The notes beneath the pieces were generated by a model, which saw nothing but the letters and a program-made list of their open reading frames with translations, did not search any database and was not told the DNA's origin. From Sinomonas terrae (GTDB taxonomy: Bacteria > Actinomycetota > Actinomycetes > Actinomycetales > Micrococcaceae): a DNA stretch of 64,000 nucleotides. The position numbers and the translations under genes were made by a program. Numbering within the stretch: the first letter of the stretch is position 1; the number at the start of each line of letters is the position of its first letter. The stretch is from assembly GCF_022539255.1 (NCBI RefSeq), contig NZ_JAKZBV010000002.1, positions 1-64,000 on the forward strand, given 5' to 3'. Below are positions 34,753 to 43,085 of this stretch, one piece after another.

Positions 34753-36101
34753 GGTGCCTCCAGCAGGTCGGGCATGTTCTCGATGAACTTGGAGTGGTGG
34801 GCCACATCGGCGAATTCGGGGCGGGACAGGAGCGTCGAGTGCATCGGGATGGTCGTCTTTACGCCCTCGATCCTGGTGTTCTGGAGGGCCTGGAGAGTTG
34901 CCTCGATGCCGCCGGGGCGGTCGGAGGCGTGGACGACGAGCTTGGCGAGCATCGAGTCGTAGAACGGCGTCACGACAGAGCCCTCGCCGACCCCGCTGTC
35001 CACGCGTACCCCGCTGCCTTCGGGCCAGGCGAGCCGGGCGATCCGGCCGGGGCTCGGGAAGAAGTTCTTCTCCGGGTCTTCGGCGTTGATGCGGCACTCG
35101 ATCGCGTGCCCGGTGAAGGCGACGTCCTCCTGCATGAGGGACATGGCGCCCTCGTACGCGATGAGGAGCTGCTCCCGGACCAGGTCGACGCTGGTGATCT
35201 GCTCCGTGATCGGGTGCTCGACCTGGATGCGGGTGTTCATCTCGATGAACGCCGCCTCCTGCCGGATAGGGTCGTAGAGGAACTCGACCGTGCCGGCTCC
35301 GGAGTAGCCGCACTGGCGGGCCAGCTCGACCGAGGACTCCCGGATCGTCCGCCGCACCACGTCGGGAAGATCGGGCGCGGGCGCCTCCTCGATGACCTTC
35401 TGCGAGCGGCGCTGCATGGAGCAGTCGCGGTCTCCGAGGTGGATGAAGTCCTTTCCGTCGCCGAGGATCTGTACCTCGACGTGGCGGGCGAACTCGACGA
35501 AGCGCTCGAGGTAGACGGTCGGGTCGCCGAAGACCGCGCCGGCCTCGCCGCGGGCCATCTCGATGGTGGACAGGAGCTCTGCCTCGTGGTGGACGAAGCG
35601 GATGCCCCGGCCGCCGCCGCCGGCCGAGGCCTTCACGACCAGCGGGTAGCCGATCTCCCGGGCGATCTCGAGGGCGTCGTCCTCGGGCCGGAGCGGCCCG
35701 TCCGTTCCCTTCAGGATCGGGACGCCCGCGCGACGAGCCGCATCGCGGGCCTGGGCCTTGTTGCCCATCATTCCGATGGCCTCCGCTGCAGGACCGACCC
35801 AGATCAGCCCGGCCTCTGCGACCTTGGCGGCAAAGGCTGCGTTCTCGGAGAGGAAGCCGTAGCCGGGGTGGAGGGCGTCGCACCCGTGCTCAAGGGCTGC
35901 TGCGACCACGGCGTCCTGGTTCAGGTAGCTGGCCGGGGCCGGGGCGGGACCGAGGAGCGCATGCTCGTCTGCGATGTGGGCGGCGAGCGAATCGACGTCG
36001 GCCTCGCTGACGCCGACGACCGTCGCGATCCCCATCTCCTTGGCCGTGCGGATGATGCGGACCGCGATCTCGCCGCGGTTCGCAATGAAGAGCCTTCTCA
36101 C
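34749..36101 (-). CDS. accC: Biotin carboxylase subunit (AccC-like)
   Basis: A 450-residue biotin carboxylase. It opens RRLFIANRGEIAVRIIRTAK; ATP-grasp features are VVKASAGGGGRGIRFV near residue 160 and the HVEVQILGD strand; catalytic segments EMNTRIQVEHPITE and ECRINAEDP are intact. The GTG at 36101 overlaps the BCCP stop. Placement between bccp and pxpBC, not with lipid genes, suggests carboxylation linked to lactam or amide opening rather than acetyl-CoA carboxylation. Similar biotin carboxylase-BCCP-PxpABC sets occur in other bacteria. The carboxyl acceptor is unknown. Confidence 0.92.
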   Translation of the reverse strand: MRRLFIANRGEIAVRIIRTAKEMGIATVVGVSEADVDSLAAHIADEHALLGPAPAPASYLNQDAVVAAALEHGCDALHPGYGFLSENAAFAAKVAEAGLIWVGPAAEAIGMMGNKAQARDAARRAGVPILKGTDGPLRPEDDALEIAREIGYPLVVKASAGGGGRGIRFVHHEAELLSTIEMARGEAGAVFGDPTVYLERFVEFARHVEVQILGDGKDFIHLGDRDCSMQRRSQKVIEEAPAPDLPDVVRRTIRESSVELARQCGYSGAGTVEFLYDPIRQEAAFIEMNTRIQVEHPITEQITSVDLVREQLLIAYEGAMSLMQEDVAFTGHAIECRINAEDPEKNFFPSPGRIARLAWPEGSGVRVDSGVGEGSVVTPFYDSMLAKLVVHASDRPGGIEATLQALQNTRIEGVKTTIPMHSTLLSRPEFADVAHHSKFIENMPDLLEAP

Positions 36102-36343
36102 GCCTGGCCCTCCCGCACAACCACGAGCGTGTCCCCCGGGTTGACCATCGCACCATCCTCGACTTCGAACGACTCGACAACGCCGGCGACATCCGACTGG
36201 ACCTCGGTGAACTGCTTCATGATCTCGACGATCCCGACCGTCTGGCCAGACTCGACGGCGTCGCCCACCTCCACGAACGGGTCCTTGCCGGGGCCCGGCT
36301 TGCGGTAGAAGATCCCGGGCAGCGGCGAAATGACATTTCCCAT
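36098..36343 (-). CDS. Short biotin carboxyl carrier protein
   Basis: An 81-residue single biotinyl domain, without the long Pro/Ala linker of fatty-acid BCCP. The lysine to be biotinylated is Lys43 in VEIMKQFTEV, where the usual EAMKM is replaced by EIMKQ. SPLPGIFYRKPGPG and PGDTLVVV frame the barrel. The gene overlaps accC (GTGA) and lies 30 bp after pxpA. It should shuttle carboxyl groups from AccC to the PxpBC-type carboxyltransferase-like domains. Confidence 0.9.
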   Translation of the reverse strand: MGNVISPLPGIFYRKPGPGKDPFVEVGDAVESGQTVGIVEIMKQFTEVQSDVAGVVESFEVEDGAMVNPGDTLVVVREGQA

Positions 36344-36373
36344 GGCGATTCCTGCTTCCTGCTGAGCGGAGGC

Positions 36374-37122
36374 TCAGCGGCTGACGAGTACATCGCGGAC
36401 CGCCGAGGCGACCGCGACCGAGTTCGGCGCATCCGAGTGGACGCAGATGCTGGTGAAGGTGATGTCGAGCGGTGTTCCGTCCACGGCGAGCACCGGCTCC
36501 CCGGCGATGGCGCGCCGGACACGCTCGGCCGCAGCCGGCGGATCGGTCGGCTCGGGCCGGCGCTGGATGAGCAGCTGCCCCTCCGGGCCGTAGTTCAGAT
36601 CCACGTAGAGCTCGGGGACAAAGTCGACGCCCTCGGCCCGGCAGACCTCCTCGTGGGCCGTTCCGGCGAGGCCGTAGAAGGGGATGCCGAACTGCCTGGC
36701 CACACCGGCTGCCGCGACCATCAGCTCCTCGTCGCCCGCCAGCATGCCGTACAGCGCGCCGTGTGGCTTGATGTGGTTGAGCTCGAGGCCGTGCTTGGAG
36801 AGGAAGGCGGTCAGGGCGCCGATCTGGTAGAGGATGATGGATTCCACTTCCTCGGCGGTCAGCGCCATGCGGCGCCGGCCGAAGCCTGTCGGGTCGGGAA
36901 GGCCGGGGTGGGCGCCGACCGCGACGCCGTTCTCCGCGGCGAGGGCAACGGTGCGGTTCATCACGTCGGGATCTCCTGCATGGTAGCCGCACGCGACGTT
37001 GGCGACGTCGACCAGCTTCATGAGCTCGGCATCGTTGCCGAACTCGTGGAGGCCGAAGCCCTCCCCATGTCCGAATTGAGCAGCACGCGCGATTGAGTGC
37101 TGGAGGTCACATTTCCTGGCAT
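36374..37122 (-). pseudogene. pxpA: 5-oxoprolinase subunit A (LamB/YcsF family), frameshifted near the N-terminus
   Basis: The intact frame from 37021 down gives 215 residues with ANVACGYHAGDPDVMN, VGAHPGLPDPTGFGRR and LNHIKPHGALYG, the PxpA motifs. The missing N-terminus lies in another frame: MPGNVTSSTQSRVLLNSDMG from 37122, then the frame shifts at a CCCC run on the plus strand (37063-37066). Adding one G restores NSDMGEGFGLHEFGNDAEL and joins the two parts into a family-length protein. It is either a real frameshift or a homopolymer error. The ATG at 37122, or GTG at 37110, lies just below the operator at 37135. First gene of the PxpABC-biotin operon. Confidence 0.82.
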
Positions 37123-37134
37123 GTCGTTCACGCT

Positions 37135-37150
37135 ACTCAATCGATTGGGC
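37135..37150. promoter_or_regulatory. LacI operator before the PxpABC-biotin operon
   Basis: ACTCAATCGATTGGGC, matching the consensus at 14 of 16 positions with the central ten bases intact. It lies 12 bp upstream of the pxpA start and 81 bp upstream of the divergent PucR-type gene, so it could affect both. Confidence 0.8.
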
Positions 37151-37231
37151 GCTGGGGAATTGGGCGAGCTGCCGAAGAGGCCGCCTTCGATTATGCTTTC
37201 TGCACTATCCCTTGCTGTGGGCGGGACTCTC

Positions 37232-38680
37232 ATGCGGCTTCTCGATCTCGTCGGTCTTCCCGGTCTGGACATCCGGCTGCGCGTCAAGGGGGCGGAGGAG
37301 AGGCTCTCCCGGCCCATCGCCTGGTGTGCCCCGACCGAGCACATGGACCCCACCCCGTTCCTGTCCGTGAACGCCCTCGTGCTGACCAGCGGCATGGGGT
37401 TGAACGTGCGGGACTACCGCATCTGGGACGCCTACGCGGAGCGCCTCGCCGCCGTGCCGGTGGCCGGCCTCGTCTTCGGAACTGGCCCGGCCCACCGTGA
37501 ACTGCCGGAGGGGCTGCTCACGGCCTGCGAGGCGCATGGCCTCCCCCTCTTCGAGCTGCCTCCGCAGGTTCCCTTCGTCCTCGTGATGCGCCAGGTCGAG
37601 CAGACGCTCGCCGCCGAGCGCTACGACGAGCTGCGACGCGGCTGGGACCTGGCCGACGAATGCACCCGCCTCGCCGCCCAGGGCCGCTCACTCACGGCCG
37701 TGCTGGACCGGGTCGCCGAATCCGTCGAGGCCCGCGTCGCGGTGACGGACCAGAGCGGCTTCGAGCTCGTCAGCGCCGGGGAGGCCCCGAGCAGTGCTCC
37801 GCGATCCACGCTCCGGCTTCCCAGCGGGGAGCCGCACTCCTTCCGGCTCCAGGTCCAGGGCATCGAGAGCAATGTGCTGCTCCACCCCCTGCTCGGCCCG
37901 GCGGCGGCCGTGCTCGCCGTCCAGCTCAGCTACACCCTCGGCTCGCGGACTCCCCTGCATTCGCGCGAAGCGGCGCGCTTCATGGACGCGCTGTACGACG
38001 AGCAGCCGACACCGGAACCGATCCTGGAAAGGTTCGCGACCGAGGCAGGATTCAACGCCCTTGAACCATGGGGAGCACTCCTGGTCAACGCAACCGAAGG
38101 CATGGACCGATTCCAGCTCCGGGTCCTCGCCTGGCAAGCCCGCATCCGCCTCGAAGAACGGTTCCGCACCGTCCGCTTCATGGAGGAGCCCGGGGTGACG
38201 ACTCTCCTCGTCCAAGGGCCGGCGGACGACGCGAGCCTTCCGGAGGAGGCCCCCACGCTGTTCGCCGACACCCCCGGCCTCTCCGTCGTGGTCGCGGAGG
38301 CGGGAAGTTTGGACGAACTGCCGCTCTCGCTCAGGCTCGCACGCCGCCACGTGGGGGCACCAGGCGTCCGGATCGCGCCGGCGGCAGACCTCCCGGCCAT
38401 CGTCGAAGGCCTTCCGGGACGCGGGCTCGTCGCGATGGCGCAGAAGCTGCTCGCACCTCTGGACACCGCCGACCCCGGGGGAACCCTGCGGCAGACCCTC
38501 GCCTCCTACCTCCGCAACGCGGCCAGCTCGCGCGCCGTGTGCGAAGAGCTCTTCATCCACCGGAACACGCTCGCCTACCGGCTCCGCCGAATCGAAGACC
38601 TGATGGGGATCAGCCTGGACGACGGCGAAATCCGCACCACCTGCCTGCTCGCCCTCCGCATCCTCCAGCATCAAAGATAA
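37232..38680 (+). CDS. PucR/CdaR family transcriptional regulator
   Basis: A 482-residue regulator. The N-terminal PucR domain starts LLDLVGLPGLDIRLRVKGAE and runs about 120 residues. A central GGDEF-like/CdaR part follows. The C-terminal helix-turn-helix is RAVCEELFIHRNTLAYRLRRI, typical of the family. The ATG at 37232 gives the standard family start. It is divergent from the PxpABC operon and shares its intergenic region. PucR-type proteins often activate purine, amide or amino-acid catabolism, so local control of the Pxp operon is likely. It may counterbalance the LacI repressor. Confidence 0.9.
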   Translation: MRLLDLVGLPGLDIRLRVKGAEERLSRPIAWCAPTEHMDPTPFLSVNALVLTSGMGLNVRDYRIWDAYAERLAAVPVAGLVFGTGPAHRELPEGLLTACEAHGLPLFELPPQVPFVLVMRQVEQTLAAERYDELRRGWDLADECTRLAAQGRSLTAVLDRVAESVEARVAVTDQSGFELVSAGEAPSSAPRSTLRLPSGEPHSFRLQVQGIESNVLLHPLLGPAAAVLAVQLSYTLGSRTPLHSREAARFMDALYDEQPTPEPILERFATEAGFNALEPWGALLVNATEGMDRFQLRVLAWQARIRLEERFRTVRFMEEPGVTTLLVQGPADDASLPEEAPTLFADTPGLSVVVAEAGSLDELPLSLRLARRHVGAPGVRIAPAADLPAIVEGLPGRGLVAMAQKLLAPLDTADPGGTLRQTLASYLRNAASSRAVCEELFIHRNTLAYRLRRIEDLMGISLDDGEIRTTCLLALRILQHQR

Positions 38681-39254
38681 GAAGCCGTGGCAAGCCGGTA
38701 CGCGGGGCCTTCGCGCGATCCGCCTCCGCTGCATATAGGTGCACCCCAACGCCTCGGCATGCCGGAACGCGTTCATGCGGGGCGCTAGGGTCCTCGGTGC
38801 TCTTTCACCACACTTCGGTGCGAGGGTCTAGAGGCGGTGCAACGCCCAATGGGGCTTGCGCGAGGCTGTCCAAAGGTGCCGACGATCTGCGCGGGACGGC
38901 CCGCGGCCGTCGGCTCTCGGAGGTCGGGGCGCCCTAGGCGCACTGTGGAGCGGAGGCGGACTTGTGAGAGCTCAGCGGTTCCACGTGTACACAGACGTAT
39001 GCGCTCTGAAGGAGATCTCACATAGGGCACGGTCTGCGCCTGGTCTCCCGGGTCAAGGCCAAAGCGTCCGGTCCGGGCGGGCTTCGGCGTGAAGCCGAAC
39101 GCCAAGAGGCCGGTCGTCAGCTTGGGGTGCACTCGCGCCCCGGCTGTCCGCGCCAAACGGGCGCGGCGTTCGGCAATCCGGCCGGGAAACCAGTAGCGTC
39201 GACACCGAGAACAAGCCCCGGGCCAAGAGGCCGGCCATTGGAAGCAGACCAGCT
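38681..39254. other. Gene-free junction between catabolic and accessory regions
   Basis: No convincing coding sequence on either strand. A small hairpin (GGCTTC/GAAGCC near 39083-39100) is the only structure noted. Composition is similar to the surroundings. The position, at the change from catabolic operons to mobile genes, makes a former insertion or recombination point plausible, but no attachment-site repeat was found. Confidence 0.4.
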
Positions 39255-40367
39255 GTGAACGACTCCCCCGCCCCCACTGAAGGCTACGACGCCGTCTTGA
39301 CCGACGTCGTCGACCTGCTCGAGCGGGGAAGGGCCGCGGCCGCCCGCAGCGTCAACGCGGTCATGACGAGGACCTACTGGCAGGTCGGTCGGCGCATCGT
39401 CGAGGACGAGCAGGCCGGCCAGACCCGGGCGGCGTACGGCGAAGCGCTCCTGAAACGGCTCGCAGCCGACCTGACGCGACGCTTCGGGCGCGGCTTCAGC
39501 CGCCAGAACCTCCAGCAGATGCGGCAGTTCTACCTCACATGGCCGCCCGACCAGATTTGCCAGACGGCATCTGGCAAATCTGGCGCCGATGACTCCGCGC
39601 TGACCCGCTCCGCAGCGCTGCCCGCGAACGCGTTCCCGCTTCCCTGGTCAGCGTACGTCCGCCTGCTCTCGGTCAAGAGCCCGCACGCCCGCAGCTTCTA
39701 CGAGACCGAGGCGCTGCGCAACGGCTGGACCGTCCAGCAGCTGGGCCGGCAGATCGACTCGATGTTCTATGAGCGCACAGCGCTCTCGAAGGACAAGGCC
39801 TCGATGCTCCAACGCGGCGCCGACGCCGCCCCAGCGGATCGCATCGCCCCGGAGGACGCCATCAAAGAGCCCTTCGTGCTCGAGTTCCTCGGCCTGAAGG
39901 ACGAGTACTCCGAGACCGACCTCGAGGATGCCCTCATCACACACCTGGCCGAGTTCCTCCTCGAACTCGGCGACGACTTCACCTTCCTCGGCCGCCAGCG
40001 CAGGCTGCGCCTCGACGACACCTGGTTCCGGGTCGACCTGGTCCTCTACCACCGCACGCTGCGCTGCCTGCTGCTTGTCGACCTCAAGATCGGACGCTTC
40101 TCCTACCAGGACGCCGGGCAGATGCACCTCTATCTGAACTACGCCCGTGAGAACTGGATGAAGCCCGGGGAGAACCCACCCGTCGGGCTCATCCTGTGCG
40201 CCGACAAGGGCGCAGACGAGGCCCGCTACGCCCTCGACGGGCTCCCCAACCCCGTGCTCGCCTCCGAATACAGGCTCGCACTCCCCGACGAGGAAGCCCT
40301 CGAGCTCGAACTGGCCCGTACCCGCCGCGAGCTCGAAACCCATCACCCCGAAGACACCGCAGACTGA
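39255..40367 (+). CDS. YhcG/DUF1016 family PD-(D/E)xK nuclease domain protein
   Basis: A 370-residue protein with the two-domain DUF1016 architecture. The N-terminal helical domain includes RTYWQVGRRIVEDEQAGQTR and RFGRGFSRQNLQQMRQFYL. The C-terminal nuclease-like domain has FVLEFLGLKDEYSETDLEDA, RRLRLDDTWFRVDLVLYHR and LLLVDLKIGRFSYQDAGQM; the D...DLK array fits a PD-(D/E)xK active site. The GTG at 39255 is the start. It is alone, not beside a type I restriction locus. Such proteins are found in defence islands and mobile regions; the function is unproven. Confidence 0.88.
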   Translation: MNDSPAPTEGYDAVLTDVVDLLERGRAAAARSVNAVMTRTYWQVGRRIVEDEQAGQTRAAYGEALLKRLAADLTRRFGRGFSRQNLQQMRQFYLTWPPDQICQTASGKSGADDSALTRSAALPANAFPLPWSAYVRLLSVKSPHARSFYETEALRNGWTVQQLGRQIDSMFYERTALSKDKASMLQRGADAAPADRIAPEDAIKEPFVLEFLGLKDEYSETDLEDALITHLAEFLLELGDDFTFLGRQRRLRLDDTWFRVDLVLYHRTLRCLLLVDLKIGRFSYQDAGQMHLYLNYARENWMKPGENPPVGLILCADKGADEARYALDGLPNPVLASEYRLALPDEEALELELARTRRELETHHPEDTAD

Positions 40368-40379
40368 CATCACCCGGGT

Positions 40380-40780
40380 GCCGGCAGCGATGCCCATCGC
40401 GGGGCCGCGGTATCGGTCCGATCCCAGATCGATCACCGTCAGGCCGGGCAGCAGCCACTGATCCAGTCCGGCGGACAGGTCACGCTCAGCACCCTCACCG
40501 GCGAGGACCGCATCATGACCACGCTCATCGCCCACTGACTCCGAGGCCTCATCCTGGACGATGGCGCCTACCCGGCGGGAGTCCGCTTCACCAGCAAGTA
40601 CGGCGCGGGCGCAGGGTCCGGAATCTGCTGGGCGTACTGGCTCCGGCATCGCGACGCTGGCCTGGGCTACGACCCGGTCGACGTCCTCGACAGCGGCGAG
40701 ATCTCACGACGACCCGGACCTCGAAACCGTGCTCAAGCTGTACCGGCTCCGCGCCCGCTGGACGGGTGCATCGTCCCCTC
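40380..40780 (+). pseudogene. Remnant resembling a RES-domain protein
   Basis: Translation in shifting frames gives TLSTLTGEDRIMTTLIAH, a stop, LRGLILDDGAYPAGVRFTSK, ICWAYWLRHRDAGLGYDPVD, then DDPDLETVLKLYRLRARW in another frame. The order GVRF.SK..CWA.WLR resembles the C-terminus of RES-type toxins (NAD+ phosphorylases). At least one stop and one frameshift are present and no N-terminus is found. Assignment is tentative; it could be another degraded accessory gene. Confidence 0.35.
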
Positions 40781-40940
40781 CGAGGGCACGGCAATCCCCG
40801 GGACAGGCCGTGGGCCGTGGAGCACCGGCCCCCGCGCCGCCGAGCGAAGCCGGCGGGAATCCGTCAAAACCCCTTGGACGTGCCTGCTTCGGCAGATGTC
40901 GCTGTTCCTGCCCGACCTGAGCCGTCCGGGGCCAATCGCC

Positions 40941-41129
40941 TCAGCCGCTCCAGATGTCTCCGGCCCGGAGGCGCGCGATCTGCTCCAGGGCAGCCTCCTC
41001 GCTCATCCCCGCCCTCACCAATGCGCGGAGCATCCGATCCTGGCTCCTGCCGGGCTGCGGGTCCGCCTGGTGTCCGGGCAGCCCGCGCCCGAGGCGTGCA
41101 GCGGGCCGGGATCCGACGATGATCTCCAT
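40941..41129 (-). CDS. Small hypothetical protein
   Basis: A possible 62-residue protein starting MEIIVGSRPAARLGRGLPG and ending with an amphipathic stretch MLRALVRAGMSEEAALEQIA. A GAGGA motif lies about ten bases upstream. The helix-rich, charged C-terminus would suit a small regulatory or antitoxin-like protein, but no family is recognised. The frame is open further upstream, so the start is uncertain. Confidence 0.35.
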   Translation of the reverse strand: MEIIVGSRPAARLGRGLPGHQADPQPGRSQDRMLRALVRAGMSEEAALEQIARLRAGDIWSG

Positions 41130-41449
41130 CGATCCATCCTCGCTTCCTGTGCGAACAGCACATTGTCCCCAGCTGGCGCGGAGGGTTGTCAGCTCCGATT
41201 GCAGGAGACCTGGTACCAGCCCGAGAGCCTTGGGGGTGGCCAGTACGCGAGCAGAGAGCCTCAATGCCGCGTTTCGCGTGATGACCGTCACATGAAATTA
41301 GCATCCGATCTGCCCCCTGCCCAGCGGGGGCTGTTCGCCCAGCGCGAAGTCCTGTCATGGTGAGGAGGAATCAGTCCTCCGACGGCGCGCAGCCCAGGCT
41401 GGCCTCGTCTGGCCATGCAACCTCTGCGGGCGCGATCGGGCCCGGGTTG
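41130..41449. other. Gene-free segment
   Basis: No coding sequence, repeat or promoter pattern that I can support between the small hypothetical gene and the pRiA4b ORF-3-like gene. Confidence 0.35.
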
Positions 41450-42690
41450 TCAGCCCACCCGGATGCCGTTCTCGGCGAGGAACTCGCGGGAGCGGCCGAT
41501 CTGGCGGTCGGCAGTGAAGGCGTGCCACTGTCCGCCGAGGTCCTCGCCCTGGACGATGTCTCGGAACCGGCCGAAAGCGCCCCTGCCCTCGATCGCCCGC
41601 TCCAGCCGCTCCCGCAGGGCCAGGTCATGCTGCCGCGCTGCGAAGGCCGCCATGTCCTCCCAGCCTTTGCCGGACCCGGTGCCCTCGAGCCGGAGCCACC
41701 GCTCGGGCTCCTCCTCGACCTCGATGGCGGCATCCTGACCGACGGTCATGGGGTCTGTGAAGCCGTCGTCGTACACCGCCCCGGTGTGCAGGTCGAGGTA
41801 GCCGCCCGGCGAGAGGCCGGGGTCCCCCTCCAGCATGGTGCCGAGCATCTCCAGGTCCACCGGCAGCACGCGGCCTGCCAGCGGGTCGCCACGGAGGCGG
41901 GCCAGCAGGTCCTCGGCCAGCAGCCCGTCCCCGACGCCGCCGCGTCGCATCAGCCGGTTGACGACCGAGAACGCCACCGGCTCGGCCTCCCGGGGCCGCT
42001 GCTCCAGCGCCATCGGGATCCCGGCCCCGACCTGCTGCAGGGCGTCGTCGATCTCGCGCCCGGTGACCACGGCGAGGAAGCGGCCCGGGTCCGCCGCAGC
42101 AATCGCTGAGCGCAGCTCGGACAGGTCGAGCGCTGGCAGCTGCGCTTGGCCGGGCCATGCGTGCAGCAGCATCGGGTGCGGCTGGCTCGGCCTCGCCGGC
42201 GCCCGGCCCTGCCCGTCGTCGCCGTCCCACCGACGTCCGTACTGGTCCGGGATGCTGCCCCACCCCAGTACGGCAGCGGACGATGGGGGCGGACACCCAG
42301 CACCTCGAGCGGGTCGACCTTCTCCTGCCCGATGACGCACCGGTGGGTCCAGTCGTCGCCGAGGTCGAAAGTGAACTGGAACTCTCCCCCGGGCCCCACC
42401 GTCCGGGCGACCTTGGCCTCGGCGATGTCGATCGGCGCGGCGAGCCGCCCGCCGGCCGATCCGGCCAGCTCGGCTCCCGTCTCCTCGTCGGTGATGATCC
42501 GGCCGTCGGCCAGCGTGAACAGCGACAGGTGCGCTCGATCCCATCGGGCAAAGGCGGTGTTGATGGCGTTGGCGAGGTCCAGGAAGGTGTGCGAGGGCCC
42601 GACCGCGAAGATCCGCCCGGGCCAGGGCCACAGCTCCTCCCCGCGGCCGCCGAGCAGCTCCACCGTCAGCGACAGCCAAGTTCGTGCCAT
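41450..42690 (-). pseudogene. Plasmid pRiA4b ORF-3-like protein with C-terminal extension, frameshifted
   Basis: The N-terminal part, from ATG 42690, shows the pRiA4b ORF-3 pattern: HTFLDLANAINTAFARWDRA, FTLADGRIITDEE, FQFTFDLGDDWTHRCVIGQE. At PYWG the frame is lost. Adding one base in the CCCC run at 42263-42266 continues it as YWGWGSIPDQYGRRWDG, and the rest (to AENGIRVG) contains a UPF0158-like part (TVGQDAAIEVEEEPERWLRL). The whole would be about 413 residues. Such proteins are common in mobile and plasmid regions; function unknown. Either a frameshift mutation or a homopolymer error. Confidence 0.7.
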
Positions 42691-43085
42691 GGCCCAAGGA
42701 TCGCATGCGCCGCGGCGCCGCGGCCGCTCCGGCCGGACCAGGCGAGGTTGCCGCCGACGAGGTTCTCTCAGACGAGGGTTTGCCGGATGGTGGCCTCCGC
42801 CGCGTCGGGATCGCTCAGGCGATGTCCCCGCAGGTCAAGGATCCGAGGGCAGAGGACATCCAGGCCACGGGCGGCACGGTGCTGACGACCACGGACAGGC
42901 ATGCCGTTGGACAGCCTGACGATGCAGCTGGCACAGGTCTCGATCCCTTGTGATCATCGCTGCCCCTTCCAACCTTCACTGTTAGAAAGGTGGTTCACGG
43001 TGACCCAATGGCGATGGAGGCAGGGCCGGCCGTCGCCAACCGGTTTCCGCCGGTATTGCACCGCACCAGGTCCGACCACCACCGC
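42691..43085. other. Gene-free segment before the mobilisation genes
   Basis: Short frames on both strands have no ribosome binding site or recognisable product. No hairpin or repeat stands out. It separates the pRiA4b ORF-3-like gene from the last gene of the mobilisation module. Confidence 0.35.

Noticed and set aside
40896..41363. 155-residue plus-strand open frame
   Set aside because: No ribosome binding site and irregular composition; overlaps the more plausible small minus-strand gene.
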